Assembly (NCBI GenBank): GCA_025463665.1
Contig: JAODAY010000092.1
Location: 1 to 6,616, forward strand
Origin: Microbacteriaceae bacterium
GTDB taxonomy: Bacteria > Actinomycetota > Actinomycetes > Actinomycetales > Microbacteriaceae
Direction of reading: 5' to 3'
Length of the DNA: 6,616 bases
This document shows positions 1 through 6,006 of the stretch, one piece after another. Below the pieces are notes generated by a model. That model saw only the letters and a program-made list of their open reading frames with translations, searched no databases and was not told the origin of the DNA. The first letter of the stretch is position 1, and each line of letters opens with the position of its first letter. Both the position numbers and the translations under genes were made by a program.

Positions 1-1
1 G

Positions 2-196
2 CGTGTCGTCAGGCTGCGTGTGCAGGACGGCCCGTTCGCTGTCAACAATGAGAATCTCGCCGGGGCGTTCGTCATCGAGGTGCCCGACCTCGACGCTGCC
101 ATAGCGTGGGCCGAGAAGTGCCGAGGCGCGCAGTACGGCACCATCGAGATCCGGCCGTCGGCGATCCGTTTCGTCGACGGCCAGTGGAGAAGCTGA
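2..196 (+). CDS. YCII/DGPF-family protein, 3' fragment
   Basis: This is the last 64 codons and TGA stop of a gene whose start lies before the window. The reading frame contains a DGPF motif at residues 9-12 of the fragment, the namesake of the YCII/DGPF fold. It continues through AGAFVIEVPDLDAAIAWAEK and YGTIEIRP, matching the family's usual 'G.F.IEV.DLDEA..WA......G..EVRP' C-terminal half. YCII proteins are small ferredoxin-like-fold proteins; most DGPF members have no established reaction. The gene ends 13 bases before an ECF sigma factor, and genes of this type are the standard neighbours, and reported targets, of ECF42 sigma factors. The family call is firm despite the missing N-terminus; the biochemical role is unknown. 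Confidence 0.88.
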   Translation, partial: RVVRLRVQDGPFAVNNENLAGAFVIEVPDLDAAIAWAEKCRGAQYGTIEIRPSAIRFVDGQWRS

Positions 197-209
197 GCGC
201 GGGCCGCCC

Positions 210-1445
210 GTGGAACGCCTGAGTGCGGCGGCGCGGGCGGCCTCGATCGCCCGTGCCTCGCGCGGCCGGCTGCTCGCGGTGCTGGCTGCCTCGACCGGCG
301 ACATTGCGGCCGCCGAAGACGCCCTCGCCGACGCCTTCGAGCGGGCGCTCGTTTCCTGGCCCGGCTCCGGCATTCCCGACAACCCCGAGGGCTGGCTGCT
401 CACCGTCGCGCGCAACCGGCAGCGCGACACCGTCAAGTCGTCCGCCCACCGCACAGCTGTGCCGCTCGAGCGGGCGGCGCGCTCCGGTGTGCTCTACGAC
501 CTCGATCCGGAGGAGATCCCCGACAAGCGGCTCGAGCTGCTCTTCGTCTGCGCGCACCCGGCAATCGACGCCGGAATACGCACGGCCCTCATGCTGCAGA
601 CGGTGCTGGGTTTCGAGGCCCAGCAGATCGCCGAGGCGTTCGCCGTGCCTGCCCCGGCGATGGCGCAACGGCTCGTTCGGGCGAAGCGGCGCATCCGCGA
701 TGCGGGAATACCCTTCACCGTGCCGACCCGCACCGACATGCCGGGCCGTCTGCCTGCCGTGCTCGAGGCCGTCTACGGCGCGTTCGCGATCGACTGGCGC
801 GGCGTCTCGGGCGCGACGGTGCGCGAGTCCCTCGCCGCGGAGGCGCTCTACCTCGCCGCAACCCTCGTCGACCTTCTCGACGAAGAGCCTGAGGCGCTGG
901 GCCTCGCCGCACTCATCAGCTTCTCGATGGCGCGCTCCGGCGCGCGCACGACGCCGGACGGGCGGCTCGTTGCGCTCGGCGAGCAAGACACGGCGCGCTG
1001 GGATCCGGCCCTCATCGCCCAGGGCGAGGCCTACCTCCGGCGCGCCCACGCGCTCGGTGACGTCGGCCGATTCCAGCTCGAGGCGGCGATCCAGTCGGTG
1101 CACTGCGCGCGCGCGACGACCGGCCGCACCGACCGTGCAGCGCTGCGCGCCCTCTCGGAGGGGCTCGTGCGGGTCGCCCCGACGCTCGGCGCGCGGGTGT
1201 CGCTCGCGGCGACGATCGCCGACACCGACGGCGCCGCGGCGGGCCTCGCAGCGCTCGACGACATCGAGGGTGCGGAACGGTTCCAACCGGCGTGGGCTAC
1301 CCGCGCCCACCTCCTGGCCACCCTGGGTCGCACCGACGCAGCAGGCACCGCTTACGACAAGGCGATCGCACTGACGACGGATGCCGCGGCGCGAGCACGC
1401 CTCGTGGAAGCCGCGCAGCTGGTTGTCAAGCACCCACGGCGGTGA
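210..1445 (+). CDS. ECF sigma factor with C-terminal TPR-like extension, ECF42 type
   Basis: This 411-residue protein is about twice the length of a minimal ECF sigma factor. Region sigma-2 spans roughly residues 15-80, with GDIAAAEDALADAFERAL and then PDNPEGWLLTVARNR at 56-70. A linker with the group's characteristic LELLFVCAHPAID lies at 108-120. Sigma-4 spans about 122-165, with a helix-turn-helix around GFEAQQIAEAFAVPAPAMAQ and the basic RLVRAKRRIR. Residues 180-411 form an all-helical extension with EPEALGLAAL, TPDGRLVALGEQD, RWDPALIAQG, FQLEAAIQSVHC and a TPR-like end. This layout, plus a DGPF gene upstream and no anti-sigma gene alongside, fits ECF42, where the extension is thought to replace an anti-sigma factor. 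The GTG start at 210 is chosen because it gives the usual N-terminus. The only SD-like GGAGA (186-190) is too far away, so translation may be coupled to the YCII gene or weak. The inducing signal is unknown. Confidence 0.93.
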   Translation: MERLSAAARAASIARASRGRLLAVLAASTGDIAAAEDALADAFERALVSWPGSGIPDNPEGWLLTVARNRQRDTVKSSAHRTAVPLERAARSGVLYDLDPEEIPDKRLELLFVCAHPAIDAGIRTALMLQTVLGFEAQQIAEAFAVPAPAMAQRLVRAKRRIRDAGIPFTVPTRTDMPGRLPAVLEAVYGAFAIDWRGVSGATVRESLAAEALYLAATLVDLLDEEPEALGLAALISFSMARSGARTTPDGRLVALGEQDTARWDPALIAQGEAYLRRAHALGDVGRFQLEAAIQSVHCARATTGRTDRAALRALSEGLVRVAPTLGARVSLAATIADTDGAAAGLAALDDIEGAERFQPAWATRAHLLATLGRTDAAGTAYDKAIALTTDAAARARLVEAAQLVVKHPRR

Positions 1446-1496
1446 CGAGTGCGGGCGTAACTTCGATGACACCCACCCAGAGCCGAGGAGAGGCGC

Positions 1497-1916
1497 ATGG
1501 CGAGAGCCAGAGACGTGATGACACTGCACCCGGAGTGCATCAAGGACTCGGACACCCTGCAGCACGCCGCGCAGCGCATGCGCGACCTCGATGTGGGTGC
1601 CCTGCCGATCTGCGGCGACGACGACCGGCTCATCGGCATGCTCACCGACCGTGACATCACCGTGAAGTGCGTCGCGGCCGGCGGCGATCCCAGCGTCGTG
1701 ACCGCGGGTGACCTGGCACAAGGCAAGCCCGTGACGATCGGTGCCGACGACGACATCGAGGAGGCGGCGAGCACGATGATGAGCCATCAGGTGCGCCGAC
1801 TTCCCGTGATCGACGGCGGCACACTCGTGGGCATCATCAGCCAGTCCGATCTCGCCGCGGTATTGCCCAGCCGCAAGGTCGGCCAGCTCCTCGAAGAGAT
1901 ATCGGAGAACAAATAG
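1497..1916 (+). CDS. Two-CBS-domain protein
   Basis: This 139-residue soluble protein consists almost entirely of one CBS pair (Bateman module). CBS1 spans about residues 6-60, opening with RDVMT and closing with LIGMLTDRDI at 45-54. CBS2 spans about 72-126, with QVRRLPVIDGGTLVGIISQSDL at its core. CBS pairs usually bind adenine nucleotides and act as regulatory modules; stand-alone forms like this have no catalytic domain, so it probably senses a nucleotide and acts on a partner. The ATG at 1497 is preceded by a strong purine-rich ribosome site, GAGGAGAGG at 1485-1493. The 51-base gap from the sigma factor gene could hold a promoter, but I see no convincing -35/-10 pair. The stop is 2 bases from the next gene, so the two are probably cotranscribed. 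Its partner and ligand cannot be told from sequence. Confidence 0.93.
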   Translation: MARARDVMTLHPECIKDSDTLQHAAQRMRDLDVGALPICGDDDRLIGMLTDRDITVKCVAAGGDPSVVTAGDLAQGKPVTIGADDDIEEAASTMMSHQVRRLPVIDGGTLVGIISQSDLAAVLPSRKVGQLLEEISENK

Positions 1917-1918
1917 CC

Positions 1919-2131
1919 ATGCCGGAGATCAGTGTCGGAGACCGCGTCAGCTGGAACACCTCGCAAGGACGCACGCGGGGCTCCGTGACGGAGAAACGCA
2001 CGAGCGACTTCGAGTTCGCCGGGCAGCATTTCACCGCGTCATCCGGCGACCCGGCCTTCATCGTGCAGTCGGAGAAAACCGACGCCAAGGCGGCCCACAA
2101 GGGTGGGGCGCTGCGCAAGCTGAAAAGCTAG
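1919..2131 (+). CDS. DUF2945 / HVA1 Tudor-like small protein
   Basis: This small, charged 70-residue protein spans the usual full length of the DUF2945 family ('hypervirulence associated protein, TUDOR domain'). The diagnostic pattern is present: an early GDRVSWNT at residues 7-14, a basic strand RGSVTEKRT, then TASSGDPAFIVQSEKT, and the C-terminal AAHKGGALRKL where the family typically has 'AAHKPEALTKL'. There is no signal peptide or membrane segment, so it is cytoplasmic. No biochemical function is firmly established; the fold suggests a small beta-barrel binding module. The SD GGAGAA at 1904-1909 lies inside the end of the CBS gene, 9 bases before the ATG, supporting one bicistronic message. 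The last four bases, CTAG, also contain the stop of the opposing GntR gene. Confidence 0.9.
   Translation: MPEISVGDRVSWNTSQGRTRGSVTEKRTSDFEFAGQHFTASSGDPAFIVQSEKTDAKAAHKGGALRKLKS
2128..2131. other. Shared CTAG: overlapping convergent stop codons
   Basis: The DUF2945 stop reads TAG at 2129-2131 on the plus strand. The GntR stop reads TAG at 2130-2128 on the minus strand. The palindromic CTAG therefore serves both genes in a 4-base tail-to-tail overlap. No intergenic space remains for a conventional terminator, so each transcript must end inside the opposite gene or read through it. Confidence 0.95.
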
Positions 2132-2802
2132 TCGGCGGGCGGCGCGGCGTGGTGATTGGTCGCCCACTCGATCGCCGTGCCCGCCGCATGGTCGATATGG
2201 TCGCGCATCACCGCCTCCGCACGGTCGGCGTCGCCGGAGACGACCGCCTCGAAGACGGCGCGGTGTTCGTCAACTGCCTGCGCCGCACGCCCCGGCTCCC
2301 GCGTGGTGAACACCCGGTAGCGGTCGACGTGGCCCCGCAGCACGTGCAGCAGATTCGCGCACATGACGTTGCCCGACATCGTGACGAGGTGCTCGTGAAA
2401 CTCGGCACCGATTCTGATCACTTCGCCGTAGTCGTCGCTGAGCCGCCCCATGAGCATGATCTGCCGTTCGAGCACGGACTCGTCGGCCGCCGTGTTCCTG
2501 AGGGTGGCATCCCGGGCGATGAGACCCTCGAGCCGCGAGCGGATGTCGTAGACGTGGCGCACCTCGTCGATCGACACCGGCGCGACTATCGTGCGATTCG
2601 ACGGGAGCTTGATCGCGAGGCCCTCGGCGATGAGGGTGGTGAGCGCTTCGCGCACCGGGGTTCGGCTCACACCGAGATGCTCCGCGAGTTCAGGTTCGGA
2701 GAGGTAGCTGCTCGGCTCGAGCGAGCCGGCGATGATGAGCTCGCGAAGTCGAAGATAGGCCGGCGATGGCGCGTTGCGGGAGGCGGACGACGACGGAGGC
2801 AC
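2128..2802 (-). CDS. GntR-family regulator, FCD (FadR/LldR-like) subfamily
   Basis: This 224-residue protein has an N-terminal winged helix (about 14-75), with the GntR signature SEPELAEHLGVSRTPVREAL at 35-54, and a C-terminal all-helical FCD effector domain (about 82-212). FCD proteins often bind a carboxylate through a metal held by an Asp-x3-His pair and two later His residues. Here FHEHL supplies His136, DEHRAVFEAV supplies His180 and MRDHI supplies His202, the last two 22 residues apart as in the family. The position four before His136, usually Asp or Asn, is Gly132. The GTG at 2802 is the start: an in-frame TAG lies 18 bases upstream. No Shine-Dalgarno is visible, and a -10-like box 6 bases before the GTG suggests a leaderless message. 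The gene is divergent from tctCBA with a palindrome between them, so it most likely controls that operon and itself, probably as an effector-released repressor. The ligand is unknown. Confidence 0.93.
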   Translation of the reverse strand: MPPSSSASRNAPSPAYLRLRELIIAGSLEPSSYLSEPELAEHLGVSRTPVREALTTLIAEGLAIKLPSNRTIVAPVSIDEVRHVYDIRSRLEGLIARDATLRNTAADESVLERQIMLMGRLSDDYGEVIRIGAEFHEHLVTMSGNVMCANLLHVLRGHVDRYRVFTTREPGRAAQAVDEHRAVFEAVVSGDADRAEAVMRDHIDHAAGTAIEWATNHHAAPPAD

Positions 2803-2808
2803 GACACG

Positions 2809-2836
2809 AGTATTGCACTAGCTGGATACATGTATA
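2809..2836 (-). promoter_or_regulatory. Candidate gntR promoter, leaderless
   Basis: On the minus strand, TATACA (2836-2831) and AATACT (2814-2809) sit 16 bases apart, each matching four of six bases of the sigma-70 consensus TTGACA/TATAAT. The -10-like box ends 6 bases before the GTG start, so transcription would begin at or next to the start codon. That fits the absence of a ribosome site. The -35-like box lies within the 18-base palindrome, so a bound repressor would block it. This is inference from weak matches. Confidence 0.4.
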
Positions 2837-2843
2837 CGTGTAT
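2826..2843. promoter_or_regulatory. Likely GntR operator, 18-base inverted repeat
   Basis: ATACATGTATACGTGTAT is an inverted repeat with 8 of 9 pairs matching about a centre in GTATAC. It also contains the perfect 10-base palindrome ATACATGTAT (2826-2835) and an imperfect copy ATACGTGTAT (2834-2843), offset by 8 bases. GntR/FadR-type regulators typically bind short palindromes with a GT-(N)-AC core, and TGTATACG at 2831-2838 is of that form. Its position between the divergent starts of a GntR gene and its presumed target makes it the natural binding site. It overlaps the candidate gntR -35 box. Confidence 0.7.
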
Positions 2844-2847
2844 TCTT

Positions 2848-2868
2848 TTGCTGACATCGCGTCAACAA
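2848..2868. promoter_or_regulatory. Second inverted repeat, possible operator or leader hairpin
   Basis: The arms TTGCTGAC (2848-2855) and GTCAACAA (2861-2868) pair at 7 of 8 positions around a 5-base spacer ATCGC. The sequence is unrelated to the GntR-type palindrome just upstream. It could be a site for a second regulator acting on tctC, since it lies at or just after the likely transcription start. It could instead be a weak hairpin in the tctC leader. No particular regulator family is recognised. Confidence 0.45.
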
Positions 2869-2911
2869 CCGTGGACGGGCAGCTCGGCCCGCGCACGATC
2901 ACCGCAATCAC

Positions 2912-2916
2912 AAGGA
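2912..2916 (+). promoter_or_regulatory. tctC ribosome binding site
   Basis: AAGGA lies 11 bases before the GTG at 2928 and 20 bases before the in-frame ATG at 2937. The spacing favours the GTG start, which adds three residues to the signal peptide without changing its character. Confidence 0.6.
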
Positions 2917-2927
2917 TGTGACACATA

Positions 2928-3935
2928 GTGAACACAATGTGGAAGCTCTCTGCGGCAGCCGCCGCAGTCGCCCTGACCCTGACCGCCTGTAGCGAGAGCC
3001 CAGGCGCTTCTGCCCCGGAGGAATCGAAAGCGGCAGAGGTCGTCGCGCTCGGCCGCGTCGAGATCATCGCCCCGGCAGCCCCCGGCTCCGGATGGGACCA
3101 GACCGCCCGCGCCGTGCAATCCGCACTCGAGGCGGGTGACCTCGTCGACAGCGCAACGGTCACCAACGTGCCCGGCGCCTCAGGCACCGTCGCGCTCGCG
3201 CAGTTCGCGCCGCAGGAGGGCAAGAAAGATACCCTCATCGCCTCCGGACTCGCGATGATGAGCGGCGTCCTCACCAACGCGACCGAGGTGACTCTCGACG
3301 ACCTCACGCCCATCGCGCGCCTCATCGGCGACAACGAGATGATTGTGGTGCCGGAGGGCTCGCCCTACGACGACCTGGACGCTCTCTTCGCGGCCATCAA
3401 GAAAGACCCCAAGTCCGTCGCGATCGCGGGCGGCTCCGCCGGCAGCGCCGACCAGATCTTCATCGGCCTGCTCGCGCAGGAGTACGGCGTAAAGCCGTCA
3501 GAGATCAACTACGTTCCATTCTCGGGTGGCGGTGAGGCCACGACCGCACTGCTCGGCAAGCAGGTCGACGCCGGGGTCGCCGGTGTCGGCGAGTTCATCG
3601 AACAGGTGAAGGCCGGCCAGCTGACCGGGCTCGTCACCTCGTCCTCCGAGGCCGTGGCCGACATTGACGTTCCGACCATCGCAGACGCGGGTCACCCCGA
3701 CATGGAGTTCTTCAACTGGCGCTCGATCATGGCCCCTCCCGGCATCACCGAGGAGGAGACCACGGCTTATATCTCCGCGCTCACGACGATGTCCGAGTCC
3801 GAGGAGTGGGCGACGACCATGGAGCAGAACTCGTGGATCGACCTGTTCCTCACCGGCGACGAGTTCGGAGACTGGCTCGATGAGGAGAACGAGCGGGTCT
3901 CCGGCGTTCTGCAAGACCTCGGCCTAAGCAAGTAG
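2928..3935 (+). CDS. tctC: Tripartite tricarboxylate transporter substrate-binding lipoprotein (TctC)
   Basis: This 335-residue extracytoplasmic binding protein captures the substrate, most likely a di- or tricarboxylate, and delivers it to TctAB. The N-terminus is a lipoprotein signal: a hydrophobic run to residue 17, then the lipobox LTAC at 18-21, so mature Cys21 is lipid-anchored to the outer face of the membrane. An Ala/Glu-rich linker runs to about 40. The Bug/TctC fold then shows IIAPAAPGSGWDQTARAV at 46-63, TNVPGASGTVALAQFA at 79-94, GGSAGSADQIFIGLLAQ at 168-184 and YVPFSGGGEATTALLGKQVD at 195-214. APGSGWDQTARA is typical of the actinobacterial branch. It opens the tctCBA operon, divergent from the GntR gene. 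Homology to TctC systems is clear. Citrate is a possible substrate, as in the related Corynebacterium tctCBA, but binding specificity is not readable from these residues. Confidence 0.94.
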   Translation: MNTMWKLSAAAAAVALTLTACSESPGASAPEESKAAEVVALGRVEIIAPAAPGSGWDQTARAVQSALEAGDLVDSATVTNVPGASGTVALAQFAPQEGKKDTLIASGLAMMSGVLTNATEVTLDDLTPIARLIGDNEMIVVPEGSPYDDLDALFAAIKKDPKSVAIAGGSAGSADQIFIGLLAQEYGVKPSEINYVPFSGGGEATTALLGKQVDAGVAGVGEFIEQVKAGQLTGLVTSSSEAVADIDVPTIADAGHPDMEFFNWRSIMAPPGITEEETTAYISALTTMSESEEWATTMEQNSWIDLFLTGDEFGDWLDEENERVSGVLQDLGLSK

Positions 3936-4472
3936 ATGAGCAGCGACGTACAGTACGCGACCGGCGAGGCGGCCTCCCCCGCCGAGCGGCCCCGCCTCTC
4001 CTGGGGCGAGCTCGCGATGGCGCTCGTGCTTCTCGCACTCGGCGTGGTGGTGATTCTCGACGGCCTCGGCCAGCCGCAGTCCACCTCCGCGTCGGGCATC
4101 GGTGCCGGGTTGTTCCCCGTCATCGTCGGGACCGTACTGTGCGTCGTCTCCGTCCTCCTCTGCATCCAGGTGCTGCGCCGAAAGCACGGTGAGCCGGAGG
4201 ACGCGGAAGGCGACGTGGACATCGCCGTCTTCCGATGGCGGCAGGGCGCGCTCGCCATAGGCGCCGTCATCTTCTTCATCGTGGCGCTGGAACCCATCGG
4301 CTACATCCTGACCGCCGCGATCACCTTCTGGCTCATCGCCTTCGCGATCGGCGCAAGGCACCACGCGCGCTCGGGCATCATCGCCCTCCTGCTCGCGGCG
4401 GCCGTCTACTTCCTGTTCACGCTCGTGCTGCGCATCGACCTGCCGGCGGGCGTCTTCGAGGGGATCCTCTGA
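3936..4472 (+). CDS. tctB: Tripartite tricarboxylate transporter small membrane subunit (TctB)
   Basis: This 178-residue integral membrane protein is the small partner of TctA in a secondary, ion-driven tripartite transporter. After a polar N-terminus of about 22 residues, hydrophobic segments lie at roughly 25-45, 58-80, 104-119, 122-140 and 147-167. [12 protein letters not shown] at 54-65 corresponds to the family's 'GPGFFP' motif, and the C-terminus [12 protein letters not shown] matches the usual 'LP.G..E' ending. The loop between the second and third segments is acidic ([10 protein letters not shown]). The ATG follows the tctC TAG directly with no obvious Shine-Dalgarno, which suggests translational coupling to tctC. 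The TGA shares its final A with the tctA ATG. TctB sequences are poorly conserved, so the call rests on topology, these motifs and its position between tctC and tctA. Confidence 0.93.
   Translation: MSSDVQYATGEAASPAERPRLSWGELAMALVLLALGVVVILDGLGQPQSTSASGIGAGLFPVIVGTVLCVVSVLLCIQVLRRKHGEPEDAEGDVDIAVFRWRQGALAIGAVIFFIVALEPIGYILTAAITFWLIAFAIGARHHARSGIIALLLAAAVYFLFTLVLRIDLPAGVFEGIL
4458..4464 (+). promoter_or_regulatory. tctA ribosome binding site, decides the start
   Basis: GAGGGGA ends 7 bases before the ATG at 4472. The open frame extends 79 codons further upstream through tctB, but that extension reads as an Arg/His-rich shadow of tctB. This site and the family N-terminus fix the start at 4472. 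Confidence 0.75.
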
Positions 4473-5995
4473 TGGAAGGCATTCAAGGCCTGCTGCTCGG
4501 GTTCGCCGTCGCGTTCACGTTCCAGAACCTCCTCTTCGCGCTCCTCGGCGCCGTTGTCGGCACGCTCATCGGGGTACTGCCGGGAATCGGGCCGGCTCTC
4601 ACCATCGCCCTCCTGCTGCCGCTCACCTACGGCCTGGAGCCGGCGAGCGCCTTCATCCTCTTCGCCGTCATCTACTTCGGCGCAATGTACGGCGGTTCGA
4701 CGACGTCGATCCTCATGAAGACGCCCGGCGAGTCGGGCTCTATCATCACGGCGATCGACGGAAACAAGATGGCCCGCGGCGGACGCGGGGCGGCGGCGCT
4801 CGCCTCCGCCGCGATCGGTTCCTTCGTCGCCGGAACGATCGCGACGGCTCTCGTGGCGTTCTTCGCCCCCGCAATCGTCGACGTCGCCATCACCCTCGGC
4901 CCGCAGGACTACCTCGCCCTCATGGTCGTCGCATTCCTCACCGTCAGCTCGCTCGTCGGCAGTTCGCCACTGCGCGGCATCGTGAGCCTCGTCATCGGCC
5001 TCGTCATCGGCCTCGTCGGCATCGACTTCCAGAGCGGACAGTCGCGACTGACGTTCGACCAGGTGCGACTGCTCGACGGCATCGACACCGTGGTGCTCAT
5101 CGTCGCCCTCTTCGCCATCGGCGAGGTGCTCTACGTCACGACCCACCAGAAGAGCTCGAGCTTCGAGGTCATGTCCATCAAGCACCAGAAGTGGATGTCG
5201 CGTGAGGACTGGCGCCGTTCGTGGCGGCCATGGCTCCGCGGCACCGCGATCGGTTTCCCCCTCGGTGTCATCCCCGCCGGCGGGTCGGAGATTCCGACGT
5301 TCCTGTCGTACTCCCTCGAACGCAAGATCTCTAAGCGACCCGAGGAGTTCGGTAAGGGTGCCATCGAGGGCGTCGCGGGGCCGGAGGCGGCCAACAACGC
5401 CAACGCCGCCGGGTCGATGGTGCCGCTGCTCACCCTCGGCATCCCCACCTCCGCCACCGCGGCCGTGATTCTCGTCGCGTTCCAGCAGTACGGCATCCAG
5501 CCCGGCCCGCAGCTGCTCGACACCCAGCCCGACCTCGTCTGGGGCCTCATCGCGAGCCTGTTCCTCGGCAACCTGATCCTGTTGATCCTCAACCTCCCCC
5601 TCGTGGGGCTGTGGGTGAAGATCCTCACGATTCCCAAGCCCTACCTCTACGCGAGCATCGCGACCTTCGCGCTGCTCGGCGCCTACGCGGTGAACGGCTC
5701 CGTCTTCGACGTCGGGCTCATGTTGTTCTTCGGTGTCGTCGGCTACCTGCTGCGCCGCTTCGGCTTCCCCGTCGCGCCGCTCATCGTCGGCGCAATCCTC
5801 GGGCCGCTCGCCGAGCTGCAGTTCCGCCGCACGCTCGACATCAGCGCCGGCGACCCCACCAAGCTCATCAGCACCCCGTTCACGATCGTCGTCTATGCGC
5901 TGCTCCTCGTGGTCATCGTGGTGCCGCTCGCCGTGCGCTACCACCGCGAGCACGTGAGGGCGCGCGAAGCGGCGGCCGCCGCGAGCCGGGCGTAG
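4472..5995 (+). CDS. tctA: Tripartite tricarboxylate transporter large membrane subunit (TctA)
   Basis: This 507-residue polytopic membrane protein is the transport channel of the TctABC system and is of full family length. It has about ten to twelve hydrophobic segments and two related family signatures. The first runs from [20 protein letters not shown] (34-53) through [20 protein letters not shown] (68-87) to the [15 protein letters not shown] region at 96-110. The second includes [20 protein letters not shown] (265-284), [20 protein letters not shown] (291-310) and [14 protein letters not shown] (318-331). The second signature has PAGGSEIP where many TctA proteins have 'PGAGATIA', the most visible departure; both are Gly/Ala-rich loops. 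It starts in a 1-base overlap with tctB and has a good ribosome site. The C-terminus ends in an Arg/Ala-rich cytoplasmic tail. Identification as TctA is secure; substrate and coupling ion are not determined. Confidence 0.96.
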   Translation: MEGIQGLLLGFAVAFTFQNLLFALLGAVVGTLIGVLPGIGPALTIALLLPLTYGLEPASAFILFAVIYFGAMYGGSTTSILMKTPGESGSIITAIDGNKMARGGRGAAALASAAIGSFVAGTIATALVAFFAPAIVDVAITLGPQDYLALMVVAFLTVSSLVGSSPLRGIVSLVIGLVIGLVGIDFQSGQSRLTFDQVRLLDGIDTVVLIVALFAIGEVLYVTTHQKSSSFEVMSIKHQKWMSREDWRRSWRPWLRGTAIGFPLGVIPAGGSEIPTFLSYSLERKISKRPEEFGKGAIEGVAGPEAANNANAAGSMVPLLTLGIPTSATAAVILVAFQQYGIQPGPQLLDTQPDLVWGLIASLFLGNLILLILNLPLVGLWVKILTIPKPYLYASIATFALLGAYAVNGSVFDVGLMLFFGVVGYLLRRFGFPVAPLIVGAILGPLAELQFRRTLDISAGDPTKLISTPFTIVVYALLLVVIVVPLAVRYHREHVRAREAAAAASRA

Positions 5996-6006
5996 TCGTG
6001 TCAGCG

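Larger units (their letters stand above)
2803..2927. promoter_or_regulatory. Divergent control region between gntR and tctC
   Basis: This 125-base non-coding region lies between the divergent starts of the GntR gene and tctC. Its core, 2811-2850, is strongly AT-rich for this window: 14 of 40 bases are G or C by direct count. It carries two separate inverted repeats, at 2826-2843 and 2848-2868, and must hold promoters for both directions. A convincing tctC promoter is hard to assign. TATTCT at 2841-2846 is a reasonable -10 but lacks a good -35 at the right distance. TTGCAC at 2813-2818 resembles a -35 but is too far from it. The part from about 2870 to 2911 shows nothing recognisable. Confidence 0.8.

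Noticed and set aside
1421..1463. Possible promoter before the CBS gene (TTGTCA with TAACTT)
   Set aside because: The two boxes are 29 bases apart, far from the 16-18 needed, and no alternative pair is convincing.
72..1787. 571-codon open frame on the minus strand
   Set aside because: It lies antisense to the well-supported sigma factor and CBS genes, is dominated by Arg, Gly, Ala and His, and shows no domain. Long antisense frames are common opposite GC-rich genes.
2916..2926. ATGTG-A-CACAT inverted repeat before tctC
   Set aside because: It is short, lies between the ribosome site and the start codon, and a one-base loop cannot form an RNA hairpin. Probably chance.
2149..2928. 259-codon plus-strand frame opposite the GntR gene
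   Set aside because: The minus-strand product has clear winged-helix and FCD motifs, while this frame has none and runs across the divergent control region.
4235..4471. 79-codon upstream extension of the tctA frame
   Set aside because: The extension overlaps tctB and reads as an Arg/His-rich shadow. A good ribosome site and the family N-terminus place the start at 4472.
4406..5953. 515-codon open frame on the minus strand
   Set aside because: It is a shadow of tctA, full of Asp, Glu, Arg and Gly with no hydrophobic core or known motif, and has no ribosome site of its own.
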